Assembly: GCF_032854445.1 (NCBI RefSeq) | Contig: NC_088296.1 | Span: 19,521,485-19,585,484, forward strand | Direction: 5' to 3' | Origin: Liolophura sinensis | Lineage: Eukaryota > Mollusca > Polyplacophora > Chitonida > Chitonidae | DNA: 64,000 bases | Shown: piece by piece, positions 34,186 to 45,334 of the stretch | How the letters are laid out: each line of letters begins with the position of its first letter | Numbering within the stretch: the stretch's first letter is position 1 | The notes under the pieces: generated by a model | What the model saw: only the letters and a program-made list of their open reading frames with translations | Told to the model about the DNA's origin: nothing | The model's database searches: none | Program-made: the position numbers and the translations under genes

Positions 34186-37100
34186 ATGGTGAGTCAAAGC
34201 ATCAAACAACTTTGACATGCGGAAGCCAGGAGCAAGAATATATGTATCATCCAAACCGTTATCAGAAGTTTTTACAGACTGTTGTCGGCATGTGTGAGCA
34301 CTTGCGAAGAACTGTTGGCGACTGTTTAACCTTATACTGACTTATGTTAGCGACTTGTACAAGGAAGTGTAGAATCCTGGAAGGTATAAGCCATAGGCCA
34401 CAGGGCGACGTCATGACAACTGTCTGACAGAGCAGTACAGGCGCCCCAGAGACAAGACAGAATATTTCGTCCCATTTAAATTGCTTGTTACAGCCTCTTT
34501 GCGTCTCTTTGACTGATGACTAGATGTAAGATTCCTTCACTTCCCTTCAATTCAGGCAGTCTTGAATTCCGTCATTTCGGGCGTAGTGCCGTCAGTATGT
34601 CAAAGCTGTACCCTACAAAAGCATATTTCCTTTGAGCATACAGTAACGGCAATTTTCTATCACGATTTGGCCTTGTTGTAAATATATATATAATCTTTTA
34701 CAAAAGTTAATGTTAAACACAAATACTAGTACATCCCTTACGTGTACTGTTAATCACACTTAGTACTTTCTGACTCGGGTTGCAAAGATGTTGAATGTAG
34801 TTGTCACCAAAAAAGGCGACGAGTATTAGTAACATGTTCTGGTTAGCTGCTGAATCAATATGATGTAGAACTCTTTTGAAAATGAAGGCATGAAAACTTA
34901 CTGACCGCTACATTGCCCAATTACAATTCCCTTTTTCACAGCCCGCTATGTATTTTTATTATCAGTTGTAAAGTCGTCAGTTACAGCGGGCGGAAAGGGT
35001 GTAAATTCCCAAAATGCAGTATGATCCCAATCCTATATTTATTGATTTATTGATTGTTTATTTTTTTTGGCTTTATCTTTTATTGATCGTGCTGAAAAGT
35101 ACCTACTTATACGACGACACCAATATTATGATAGAAACGAAATTGGGCCCCCGGAAAAAAAAAACTCACAACAATATCATGGTTGTTTTTAAGACTTTCA
35201 CATCTCCATTTACTGCAGGGCCAGCAAGAACAGGATTCACCGCTACCGCATTGCTAAAGTGTTCCTGAGTCATTGTGCTGCGCTACCAAGTTGACCATCC
35301 GAAGACAACAGAACCCATTGACATGAGAGTAGAATATAGAATCACATGCCAACATCGGACGGCTGGTGGGGCCAAAAGACTATCCACACTGAGCAGACAG
35401 ACAGACAAGTAATTTCACACGCTATTTTCCTAAGCCAGTGGCGACTCAAACAAAAGAGAAAGACACGGAGGATTCAGGCAGATTTTTTTTCGCATTTGTA
35501 CTCAGTACTATTTTAACACTGCCGTTATTAGGCTGCGTTGGGTGCACAGGGGCATTCTGGGTATCAAACTTATTGGAACTGTCTCAACTTTGGAGAGGTA
35601 TAAATTTTAATGACGAAAGTTTAAAACATTTTTGAACAAAACCTTCATATTGTCGCTTATGGAAAATTATCATAGGCCAGACGAACACCGACACGTGGAA
35701 TAGAGTGCAGCGCTTACTTCATGTAACCATCTTCTGTGTATTTAAATTGCCAAGTGTTTAATGGCACTCGTTGACGAAAGCGTAGCTGGTGGCGGTTTAA
35801 ACCTTTGGCTTCTGCGCAGATTGTGTCGCGGCAATAATTTACGCGCCAGATGGCGCTGTATTCCACAGTCGTTAAGCATTGACACACAGATTAATATGCG
35901 ACATCAAATGGTGGGAAAAATTGTCAAATCTTAGCTTGGAATTTGACGATCCACTTACCAATTTATTTATCAGACAATTCGTCCATATCTTAACCATGCA
36001 ATAAATGAAAACATTTTAGAGTCGAGTTAGTGAAAAAGATTTTTCGATGTCTTTTATATTTTTTTTCAATTGTTTCAGGATTTTTAAAAATAATCTGTGT
36101 GGAAACATGTCTTGTTAATATTAAACTCATCACTTACACAAACAAATGAAGCTGTTAATTTTAACCAAAACTCTGTTGTCTGAGTGACACGGAGATCTCT
36201 GGTCAAACTTCCGAATTTTCAGACGCTGAATTTGATCTTTTCCTTTGGTAAACTCGCTTCATCCACTGTTACACTGTACAATTTGTGTGGCTAAGATTTA
36301 ATATTGATTACTGTTCTTTCAGTCTGTCCACTTCCCAATATCATTCTATTCCACGAGGTGTTCTAAAATCTTATCTATATGACAAATATCGATAAATGTT
36401 ATTGTTGACATTTTGAAAAGGTGCATGTAGACGTGCACAATGTAAAAACATGTACGATGTGGACGTCGGTGGAAGTGTACAGAGATTTACTGTCAGTCAG
36501 TTTTCAGAAGTTTATGGTATTTCATTTCCGTTGTGGATGTTCAGCTGTATTCCCCTCGTAGCTTTTAGCCCTAAAATGGAGAGAGCAGATAGGGCTGTTT
36601 TTCGTGCGTTCACAAATACTTCCGTCTTGTGCTGTAAATCCGGCCTGCCTAATAAATCAATCTACGTAGTAAAGAAATTCGATGTGCTTGTTGTCACCCT
36701 TGTAGCTCTTTTAACACTCAGCTAAGTTCTGACCGCTCGTAAAGGTTGGGATTCTTCTGAGCGCCATATTACTCAGATTATATTACCTTTATAAATATTT
36801 TTACACTCAACTTAACTTTATATACAAGAATAACTAATTATGAATAAGTAATTAATCTGAACACTTATCCTGTATGTAGCCTGCAGTGATGACGTCAAAG
36901 CTAATAGTTGTCCAGATGCCTAGATGACGTTAAGATGACTCCTCGTTCCCGGTAGATTCATCGTTGATGTCATTTCTCAAACTTACCGACTACTAACAGG
37001 AAATATGCAAAAAATAAAGGGGTAATTGTGAGTTATCGAGTATGCCTCAAAATAAAGTTATTTTCCAAACAGTTTTGGACATATTATTCTTCACTAGTCT

Positions 37101-37359
37101 TAATACCATAATTTTCACTTGATATTTAGTGTGTATGTGTCGGTGTGTCGGTCGCACTCCTTGTTGGTCACGTTTTCTTCTATTCATTTTTTGCAAATTC
37201 ACGCTAGATTTGGAGGCTACTGGGGTACTGGGCACGGAAAATATATTTTCTTTTTTCCCCCACATTAACACGGTTTGGCTGCCTCGTATATTTGTTTCTC
37301 CAGAAATATTCTTTTCGGTAATAGTGTAAGATTAACAGATTGAGCAATGCTTACCTGTA
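34186..37359. other. Unannotated intergenic stretch
   Basis: I see no recognisable exon, RNA gene or repeat family here. The short frames (for example 35438-35635 with one hydrophobic segment, and 36450-36725) lack homology I can name and have no splice or promoter context. Confidence 0.5.
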
Positions 37360-37790
37360 CAGAGAAGCGTTTTCGGCACACTAAAAGTTAACGCCTTAAG
37401 AAAAGAATGATTTTGGTCATACGTCTTTCTCACACTTGAAGCTTACCTGTAAGGCGAAGGTTAATCTGAGTCATACGTCTTCGTCACACTGGAAGCTGGC
37501 CTGTACGGTCAGGAATGATCTGGATCATATGTCTTTGTCACACTTGAAGCTTACCTGTAAGGCGAAGGTTAATCTGAGTCATACGTCTTCGCCTCACTAG
37601 AAGCTGACTTGTATGGTGAGCAATGATCTGGGTCATACGTCTTCGCCACACTACAAGCTTAGCTGTAAAGCGACGTTTTATCTGGATCATACGTCTTTGC
37701 CACACTAAAAGCTACGAGGTTTTATCTGGGTCATAAGTCTTCGCCACAGAAGAAGCTTACCTGTAAGGCAAAGTATGATCTGCCATACCA
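37360..37790. repeat. 54-bp minisatellite, about seven units
   Basis: TCATACGTCT recurs at 37417, 37471, 37525, 37579, 37633 and 37687, exactly 54 bp apart, with a shortened last unit (37731). Units with TTACCTGTAAGGCGAAGGTT alternate with a different type, giving a 108-bp dimer in the left half. Confidence 0.9.
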
Positions 37791-38054
37791 TTCAGCAGAA
37801 ATATATGAAGAATTTACCCTTGATCCTCTCAGTGAGGACGAGAACACGCAGTTTCATATAGTAATAGGTTGCGTGAAAATATGCACTGAATATTTGCCTA
37901 CTGTGATCAGGACGTATAATCCAGACAATGCCGCAAGAATGCCAGTACAAAATGCTTTAACATAATTAAACTAGAACTAAAAACTAAACAGTAAACTTTG
38001 AGGTTTGTATTTTTCCTTTATTTTACCACCAGGTATTAATATACCCTGTATCCC
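37791..38054. other. Unannotated spacer
   Basis: About 260 bp between the minisatellite and a SINE, with no feature I can support. Confidence 0.5.
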
Positions 38055-38310
38055 TATGGTGGCCGAGGTGGTTGGCACGCCAGCACGGCGCCAAGACCCA
38101 GGAGGGTCACATCAATCCGGTCATTGTGTGTTGAAATCCAGCCATTACTGACACACTCTCCGGTCAGTCGTGTGGGTGTCCGTCATCTACCTCGTGATGG
38201 TCGTAAGTTTCTTCCTGATCTGTTCGACTTCCGCACATCATATATACTGACATCGCTTGTATGAGTGAAATGTTCTTGAGTACGGTGTAAAACACCAATC
38301 AAATAAATTA
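38055..38310 (+). repeat. Full-length SINE
   Basis: The 5' part is TATGGTGGCCGAGGTGGTTG GCACGCCAGC (A-box region). The B-box-like GTTGAAATCC follows, and the tail is TTCTTGAGTACGGTGTAAAA CACC then AATCAAATAAATT. Order and length (~255 bp) fit a complete tRNA-derived SINE. Confidence 0.85.
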
Positions 38311-38329
38311 GTAAACCAATATGACTCTG

Positions 38330-38590
38330 GCGGTGCTTCGGGTACGAGATTAGCACATCAGCGCAGCGCAATCACCCAAGGGCCTCTCACCAATGTGGTC
38401 TCTGTGATTTCAAACCCAGCTCATGTTTGCTTCATCTCGGGTTATACGTGGAAAGATCTACCAACAACCTGCGGATGGTCGTGGGTTCCCCTAGCCTAGC
38501 CCGGATTCCACCCACGTAACGCTGACAGCGGTCGTATGCGTGAAATATTCTGCACTACGGCATAAAATTTCAATCAACTAAGCCAATCAG
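38330..38590 (+). repeat. Second full-length SINE, same family
   Basis: This copy, only 20 bp after the previous one and in the same orientation, has GGGCCTCTCACCAATGTGG, GTGATTTCAAACCC, CAACCTGCGGATGGTCGTGG and a degenerate tail (TATTCTGCACTACGGCATAA). It is the more complete reference for the internal region of the family in this window. Confidence 0.85.
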
Positions 38591-39459
38591 TTTTGTTGAG
38601 GATATACAGTCTGCTCTGCTGATACCAGTTCACAAGAGAAACTCTTGCCTGATTTCAGGCACAAACAAATGCAACTTTAAAATATAGTTCGATGACACGA
38701 AACTCGTTAAGCTGAGCAAAAAGAAATAAAATTTTTAATTTTAAAACTTATTATGCCATGCGTTGCAGTGATACAAATTGTTTAATCAGTGAAATAAAGG
38801 TACACATGTACTAAGTATACAAGCCGACAATATTCGTTAGCCAATGGTAATGCAGTGTACAAAATCCTCCTAAACATCGTTCCTTTTAAAAATAGGAACG
38901 ATTGTCGAATTTCCCTCACTGAAGCTAGTTCTTATGTGCTTTGACGGTTCACCAAACCAATATTATTTTTGTTAGTCACGTACATATATATGTATAACAG
39001 AAAGATTTGTCAAATAAGACAGATGTTCTTTCTAAACTTTACATCGATCAGTATATTTTGATAAAAGTTTAATTACTTGAAAGGACCGCTTTAAATCCAT
39101 CTAAAGGGCAAACCTGCTAAGTACGTAGATACGTGGATCTTCTAATCCCACATGGCACATCACCTTAATGACAGTTTACACACTCTCGTGCTTTTATTCT
39201 CGATGATTTCTCTGCCCTCTGGTAAATTTTTTTCTGCTGCAGCTTGCAACATCCTAAAGGCTAATAGACGATACAGCCATTCAGCAGGCAATTTCAAGAG
39301 CCTGAAGTAACAAGTTGTACAACAGAACCGATGTTACATCAAAGAGAAATGTATCTCCTAAAGCTGTTTGAGACATTGCACTAATTACCTACACAATACA
39401 AGCCTTTGTTCCCTAATGTTAACAATGACAAGATGTCCACATGTCACATTCCATTGGTG
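38591..39459. other. AT-rich region upstream of the serine protease
   Basis: No gene is recognised. Any enhancers of the protease would lie here, but I see no motif I can name with confidence. Confidence 0.4.
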
Positions 39460-39466
39460 TATAAAT
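39460..39466 (+). promoter_or_regulatory. TATA box of the serine protease gene
   Basis: TATAAAT lies 62 bp before the ATG at 39522, with CCATTGG (a CCAAT box on the other strand) immediately upstream at 39451-39457. This spacing would put transcription start near 39490 and give a 5' leader of about 30 bases. Confidence 0.6.
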
Positions 39467-39521
39467 GGACCTGTCATTTCCACAGATAAATCGTTTTCGT
39501 CGAAGACATCCCAGAATCAAG

Positions 39522-39567
39522 ATGATAACTGGTCTGTTGATTTGTTGTATCCTAGTCAGTGTGGCGG
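39522..39567 (+). CDS. Protease exon 1: signal peptide
   Basis: ATG opens MITGLLICCILVSVA, a typical short secretory signal, and the exon ends at GTAAGTCT in phase 1. The ATG was chosen because it follows the TATA box at a suitable distance and joins in frame to exon 2. Confidence 0.75.
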
Positions 39568-42500
39568 GTAAGTCTAGTTTCAGTCATTTGTGAAATAATT
39601 TATGTATCTAAACTAGTTTTCTATTGTCCTGTTACTAAGGAGTTCTTTCTCCGATCAAGCTTACAAAGGAAGGAAGCTGGTAACCATTGCTATCTTGTCG
39701 TGGGTCTGACAAATTCCCGGTTACAAATAAAAACTGAGAACACAAATCATTCAAAGAGATATGTGAATTAGTCAACTGATTGTAAAATGCGACTGGAGGA
39801 CAAGAATTGTCCAGGATAAAAGCTCTACCGAATTAACAATAGCAAGAATAACCATTTTGTTTTGTACGTCATACCTGGTACATGTAAGTTAATACTGTGG
39901 TAGTGTTACTTACTTCAAATTAAAAACAAGATGCGCAGATATAGATGGCTAACTCACCTACAAAATATAGGCCTGAGTTTTATAAAACTTTAGCTCGACT
40001 TTTAAGCCTTTCCGAATAAATAAGCATCACAAAAGGGCGACAGTGTTTTAAAAAATGTCTGTAAGTACAACATCCGTACAACTAATTCTTCGTCATATTT
40101 ATTGACTGACACGACCTTTTGATGTTTACATTTTAGCTATATAGTATGCATGTTCCAGTGCTTTAATGATGTTAGTTTTTCCACACTTATCTTTTTTTAT
40201 TCTGCAGTTTTACACCTTAAATCAACTTCGAGGTTCGCAACTTTTCTAATGTATAACACACACAGGAGACAGTAAATGACATTAATTTTGTCTTTGTTGG
40301 TCTTTAGCTACATGGGGCCTCATCAGAACAATGGCGTTCAGGGCGTTGCTACTGACAATGCTTTTTATCAAATCAGCTGACGCAGCTATTTAATGATTGG
40401 GTCCCCACACCTCCCCACCTCCCCCCACGTATGTTTAACAACTGCGCATCTCACCAGAGCCATGGCCTTCAGGACATTGTTAATGACCTTATTTTGTCTT
40501 TACAGCTAACCCTGTCCGTATGGGTAATAACTCTGCGCCTCACCAGAGCCATGGCGTTCAGGATATTGTAAACGGTCATGACGCCAAGTTTTCTTATCCG
40601 TTCATGCTGTACCTAATTCAAAAGGGCTTTGGGAAATTGCGCACCTGCGGTGCAGTGATGATCAGTAAAAACAGAGCTCTCACTGCTGCACACTGTTTCG
40701 ATCCCGTAAGTACAAGTAAGGCATATTATTGCACACCGTTTCGATGCCGCAAGTACATGCAAGGCATATTATTGCACACTGTTTCGATTCCGTAAGTACA
40801 TGTAAGGTATATTAGTGCACACTGTTTCGATGTCGTAAGTACATATAAGGCATATTTTTGCACACTGTTTGTACGCCGTAAGTACATGTAAGCTGTATTA
40901 ATACACAGTGTTTCGTTGTATAAGTATATCTAAGCCGTACTGATGTACAGTGTATGAGAGTGGCAAAGCACTCTGTTGGAAACAAATAAAAGGCGTTTAC
41001 TCTTTTAGTGGCATGAACTAATTTTGTATTGGAATCCATCGTTCTTGTTCAACCCATGCAAACTTATGCTTAGTCCTCTGCGCGAAATTCCGAATTATGA
41101 CTTTTATGTTGATGTACGCCCAGTGCACACCATTCATGTTGAGTCTAATATTACAGAGCTATGATTTTTATATGAGATTCACATGATCTTATAGGCTCTG
41201 GTGTATCTTACTGATCAGTGTCAAATATTCTATGTGATACTCTTCCAAAATCGGTATTAACGAAATCAAATGTCTCTCTTACTCTTTATTTTGCGCGTTT
41301 TGACTTGACAGGATTGAATTGTATAATTTACGTATTTTACCTTTTGGCGTGAACGCCCAGTTGTCAGGCAGAATGTACAGAAATCCCAAACATGCATCTA
41401 TAACAAAACCGTTAATTTAATATTGAAAAAATTGAAAATAATTTAGTAAAGGTTTAACATTTTAAAGCGCATTTCTGTTGGGTTGATATCCGAATGATTA
41501 TTGTATTTGAGTATCGTACATGTAATAGTCGTAATTTTGTTGACATTACTTGACAAGCCTTTTGTATTTCACGAGGTATTGCAGCAGTCGTAATTTTGTT
41601 CACACTGCAGAACAAACCCTATCAACTTCATGGAGGAGAGTATGACTTTCAAAGCGACACGGCAACTGAAGGGGTGACAGATGTGACCGAATTCATTCTG
41701 GTAGGCAGAACGCGGTATATACAAGTACTTCCGCTCTTTCTTTATCCTGAGTACTCATGGCAGTTACAAACAACTTACGCTTTCCTTATTCTAGATGCTC
41801 ATGGTAGTTACAACCAACTATCATTTCTATTCTTTTTCTGGACCTAATCTTCAAATTGTCCGCCATGATTTTCAAAACTACAGAATAAAATGATTTGTTC
41901 TAAAGGAAACAAGAAAAGCTTCCTTCTTAATGTGCAGCTCAAAATTTCTATTAACATACAGGAGTACAACCATGAAAATCCTCAGCCTCCGTTTTCGGGA
42001 GAGATGTGGGGAGGAGGGGGGGGGGGGTAAAATGACCTTTACCTACAGTTTTCTTCAGAGGTCAGTCTGGATATCGAGTAGCCTGCATTAAAGGCGTCAA
42101 TGGTGAAAACTCTCATTATCCCGCATCAGACAAAATACTCCGCTTTTCATTGGACAACAACGGTTACGTGACAGACGTGTATATTTTTTGGAATCATGAG
42201 GCATCTTCCTCAAAGCGATCGTAGGCAAAGTTGTCGGTGATTACTATGGCAACGTATGCTTTTGACGTGTGTCGCTATGGTAGTCACAAACAACAAAACC
42301 GACCGTTGTTTTGTGCAAGCCGCCCCAGCAGAAGTGAAATATTCTTAAGTACGGCGTAAACCACGAATCAAATAAATAAATAAATCAATCAATAAATCAA
42401 TCAATAAAGATATAACTAAATCATGTTCTCCAATTTCAGCATCCTGAGTACAATGCTGACACTACAGAAAATGACATTGCCGTCCTCAAGTTTAACGCCT

Positions 42501-44889
42501 TTCCTGATCACGTCTTTGCTGGACCAATAAGTATCCCTTCTAAAGCTGTCCAAAACAGAACTATTTGTTTCCATTATGGATGGGGAATAACTAACCGTAA
42601 GTGACATAGTTTTACGGTCCACAACATTTTTTTTTATAATATTACAGGCTCACAAAACCTAACTGTGGATAATGACGACCCACCAAGTCACTTTATATTG
42701 ACACCAGACCAACCAGTTCAGTTTTATTGCTCTAACCTCTCAGTGCCGAGCGTTAAGCAAGGTAGGTACTAATACCAATTTTAGAATCGTCTTTATCGCC
42801 CGATCCAATTCTCACCTCATTTATCTCAGTTCTTCCGGAGCGGTCAAAAAACCTCGTACATAATGACTCATTGACTAATATGGTTGTCTTTCAATCTCTG
42901 AATCACGCGAGACTAGGTCGGTGTTTAACCCCCTTTTGGTCCTGGGTGTAATCAAGATTTCCCCACTTGCGGTGGTTCAGTTTCCTTGGTGACAAGAAAC
43001 GGTCGAGTCCGCTTTTCTCAGTGGTCCTTTTTAAAGCTTGGTGGGGATTGCTACCCACCATCATAATATATGTCACAAATGGAAAATCTCACCAGTAACT
43101 TGCCAAAAGCCCGTGGTTTACTCCGTTAGCACACTGTCAACTTGATAACAGTTACCTGTAATGCGATTTCGAACTAGGATCGTCAAGTGAAATTGACCCA
43201 TCGACGGCTACGTCCTCAAAATGAGATATAGCCAATTACGAAGCACGTTAAAAATACCTCAATCAGAACAGACACCTTATCCGACAATCAGCGCGTGACA
43301 GAGTGGGCTAGGCTGTTTTATCAACAAAACAGAGGAAATCGATAATGTCTAAAAAATTCCGTTAAAAATAGAAAAAAAAATAAATAGAGCACTTTGATTG
43401 TCGTAATTTAAAAAAAAAAGATAACTTGCACAAGAGCAAAAGTCCTGAGCCAGGCGGCTAGACGCCATACTAAATGAGCGTTTCGCAGAGACGCTCTGAT
43501 CATTTCATGACGTCTACACTACATGTGCACAAATTGATTTAAACCTACGACTTAACATGAAAAGCAAAACTGACCAGCACAACAAGACATAAGAAACAAC
43601 ACAATAAACGGAAGACAAAATATATCCTCAATTAAAGAAAAACAAAAGTTAACCGTTTGAAACTAAGAGCACAAGAGAGCACAGTGTACAGACCTATGCT
43701 GTATGCTGGCACATATTTGTTGGATTCAACATAAACAAAGCCTGTTAAACGCTTATAAACAATTTGTGTTATTCACATACCACAGTGCACTAACACTGTT
43801 CAGATTTCCTTTTACTCCCGTAGTCTTAAGTGGGAAGATCATGATTGACATTTTTGTTTCAATGACTCTATATATCTCATGAAGTCTTCGCTCTGTGTTT
43901 TGTCGAAATGTTTCAAATAGCCAAAAAACAAGGCAGAAGTGTTATCTGGTAGATCCTTCAAGCTAACCGTGTCTTCAAGTGGTGCATTGTGTGTAGAACC
44001 TATCAGATGCTGTTTGTCTTGTCAATGTGGGCGTGGTTAACTACCCCCTGGGCGTGGTTAGCGCTCCGCTGTCGATGGCTCTGTCATACCGTGCCATCTT
44101 CTTGTCTGTTGAATAGACTACAATTGTGTTTGATTTTTTGATACAGCTGCCTTTACCACACGGAAACATTGCAGTATGGTTTTGCTGAGATAATAACAAA
44201 AGAGGAATGTAAGAGATATTGGGGACCATATATTACTGATAAAGTTGTTTGTACCAAAGCGGTGGACCATCCTGAGGTGAACAAATCATCGGCGTGTTCA
44301 GTGAGTTCTCTTATTATACTGTAATATCTAGAAATACCCGCATGGTTTATCTAGAAAGGTGTATAATTGCAAATCTTGCTTACCAAACCATTTCTGTTTA
44401 AAGTCTTTATGGTGTTTCTAATACCTCAGCAATGCTTATGTTATACAGATGTTTGACATTACATAATGTTCTCTAACACGTCTATACGCCGATCACTTGA
44501 TTTGTGCTACCTGTAAATCGCTTGATATACAAGTTGCAGTTTGATTAGTGCAATGTGCCTTTCATGTTTAGATGTGTAGCAAGGATACAACTATCATCGG
44601 TGTCACGGAATTACATAACAAACAAAGAAACAGAGAAACTAAGTATTTTGTTTTATGAAAGCGTTGTTGACCACAGAAGAATATGTGTTTGTATACTAGT
44701 AGACTTACATATTGTCTGTGTGTAAAATTGTTACAGGGAGACAGCGGTGGTCCACTGATCTGTGATGGATTTGGAGTGTCTGGTATCACATCTTTTGGAG
44801 CCAAAGGATGTCCGGCATCAGTACCCAATGTGTACACCAAACGTCCTCCACTACCGAGCCTGGATTTCCCAATACCTTGTAACCATTGA
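39522..44889 (+). CDS. Secreted chymotrypsin-like serine protease (S1 family), six exons, two frame breaks
   Basis: The exons are 39522-39567, 40506-40705, 41611-41700, 42440-42596, 44147-44300 and 44737-44889. The protein has a signal peptide, a propeptide ending before IVNG (the new N-terminus after activation), catalytic His in LTAAHC, catalytic Asp in ENDIAVLKF and catalytic Ser in GDSGGP. The residue six before the Ser is Ser, as in chymotrypsin rather than trypsin (Asp). The residue before VYTK is Asn, where Gly is usual, which may narrow the pocket. Propeptide cleavage would follow Asp, not Arg or Lys, so activation by trypsin is not obvious. Exon 5 is one base short in an A-run near 44163, and exon 6 has one extra base near 44845, judging by family motifs in the alternate frames. 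It is either a young pseudogene or a gene with assembly errors. An AATAAA lies at 44922-44927. Confidence 0.85.
40301..40478 (+). repeat. Degenerate copies of the exon-2 start, upstream of exon 2
   Basis: Two stretches (about 40301-40358 and 40430-40478) repeat CTCACCAGAGCCATGG(C)TTCAG and the following ATTGTTAATGAC of exon 2. The pyrimidine tract ATTTTGTCTTT recurs next to them. They lack an open, complete exon. The acceptor side of this exon has been duplicated as well as the donor side. Confidence 0.7.
40506..40705 (+). CDS. Protease exon 2: propeptide and catalytic His
   Basis: The acceptor is TTTACAG and the donor is CCC|GTAAGTAC. The exon encodes a 20-residue propeptide with HQSHGVQD, then IVNGHDAKFSYPFMLYL, TCGAVMISKNRALTAAHCFD. 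The catalytic His lies only 5 codons before the donor. Degenerate copies of the exon's start lie upstream and tandem copies of its end lie downstream. Confidence 0.88.
40688..40945 (+). repeat. 43-bp minisatellite made of the exon-2/intron-2 border
   Basis: Each unit consists of TGCACACTGTTTCGATNCC (the last bases of exon 2) followed by GTAAGTACATGTAAGGCATA and TTAT. The donor GT recurs at 40706 (true site), 40749 (as GC), 40792, 40835 and 40878, exactly 43 bp apart, then decays. Use of a later site would shift the frame or meet the TAA at 40793-40795. Confidence 0.9.
41611..41700 (+). CDS. Protease exon 3
   Basis: The acceptor is CACTGCAG and the donor is CTG|GTAGGCAG; 30 codons in phase 0, including LHGGEYDFQSDTATEGVTDV. 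This is the loop region between the His and Asp exons in S1 proteases. The intron stretch before it (about 41500-41600) contains a second TCGTAATTTTGTT copy. Confidence 0.85.
42340..42415 (+). repeat. SINE 3' tail fragment in intron 3
   Basis: AGTGAAATATTCTTAAGTAC then GGCGTAAACCACGAATCAAA and several AATAAATAAATCAATC units end 24 bp before exon 4. The same tail is present in the inverted copy and in the third copy near 45930-45985. Confidence 0.8.
42440..42596 (+). CDS. Protease exon 4: catalytic Asp
   Basis: The acceptor is CAATTTCAG and the donor is GTAAGTGAC; 157 bp, ending in phase 1. It encodes HPEYNADTTENDIAVLKFNA with the catalytic Asp, and ends YGWGITN. The same exon exists in two further copies in the window. 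Confidence 0.9.
44147..44300 (+). CDS. Protease exon 5, one base short
   Basis: The acceptor is TTTTTTGATACAG and the donor is TCA|GTGAGTTC. From LQYGFAEIITKEECKRYW through YITDKVVCTKAV to SSACS the family pattern is clear, and that frame leads correctly into exon 6. The frame entering from exon 4, however, differs by one base. The two can be reconciled by a single missing base in the A-run at 44161-44164. The phase of exon 4 is the same in all three of its copies, so the defect most likely lies here. Confidence 0.75.
44737..44889 (+). CDS. Protease exon 6: catalytic Ser, altered C-terminus
   Basis: After GTTACAG the exon begins GDSGGPLICDGFGVSGITSF and continues GAKGCPASVPNVYTK. In the annotated frame it then reads RPPLPSLDFP and stops at TGA. 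In the +1 frame the same DNA encodes the usual C-terminal helix (RAWISQYL) ending past 44889. One extra base near 44843-44846 would explain this. Confidence 0.82.
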   Translation, partial: GDSGGPLICDGFGVSGITSFGAKGCPASVPNVYTKRPPLPSLDFPIPCNH

Positions 44890-44921
44890 TTTATTTCTCT
44901 GTTGTCGGTGTGAAATGCGCA

Positions 44922-44927
44922 AATAAA
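44922..44927 (+). terminator. Polyadenylation signal of the protease
   Basis: AATAAA lies 33 bp after the annotated stop codon, the only match to this hexamer just downstream of the last exon. Confidence 0.7.
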
Positions 44928-44949
44928 ACAGAATCTGGCAAGCCCTAAG

Positions 44950-45330
44950 AACTGGTTTGATTTTTTGACTTTAGTATTCTTTAAGATTTTTAAGTTTGTT
45001 TTGAATAGTGTTTTGCGGCGCATTACACAGATTGAAGTGTTGATTGGCACGGGAACATACGAAGAGTTAAGGGTCAAGTGGAGTGTGTATGTCACACGTG
45101 TACACTCACACGTGGTACAATTTGACACAACCATTAGCAGGGTGATTTGTTTGTGTAAAACAAAGTTGTGTAAAACAAATTGTTCCTTTGGTCTGAGGTG
45201 CTGGTCTGGAAAATCATTATGGTGCAATGTATAGAAAAGGTCCACAGCGTCCCCTACAGGGAGTGGTAAGAGTCGGAGTAGGCGGCAAACTTGAAAGACC
45301 TTTTCCTTCACTCTAAATGTGCTTTAGAAA
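44950..45330. other. Spacer downstream of the protease
   Basis: No gene is recognised. The minus-strand open frame across 44568-45311 overlaps exon 6 and its acceptor and is a by-product. Confidence 0.5.
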
Positions 45331-45334
45331 CTAC

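Larger units (their letters stand above)
40690..43813 (+). repeat. Right arm of the inverted duplication
   Basis: This is the partner of 12200-15505. It lies inside the functional-order protease gene, so this arm is probably the ancestral location. Past 43813 the gene's intron 4 continues with no match in the other arm. Confidence 0.9.

Noticed and set aside
35438-36725. Short hydrophobic frames as small genes
   Set aside because: No homology, splice context, duplication or codon evidence supports them.
42416-42622. Minus-strand frame resembling the plus-strand frame at 13515-13736
   Set aside because: Both are antisense to protease exon 4 in the two arms of the inverted duplication; the sense strand carries the motif.
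44568-45311. A 247-codon minus-strand frame
   Set aside because: It runs antisense across the real protease exon 6 and its splice acceptor and matches no family I know.
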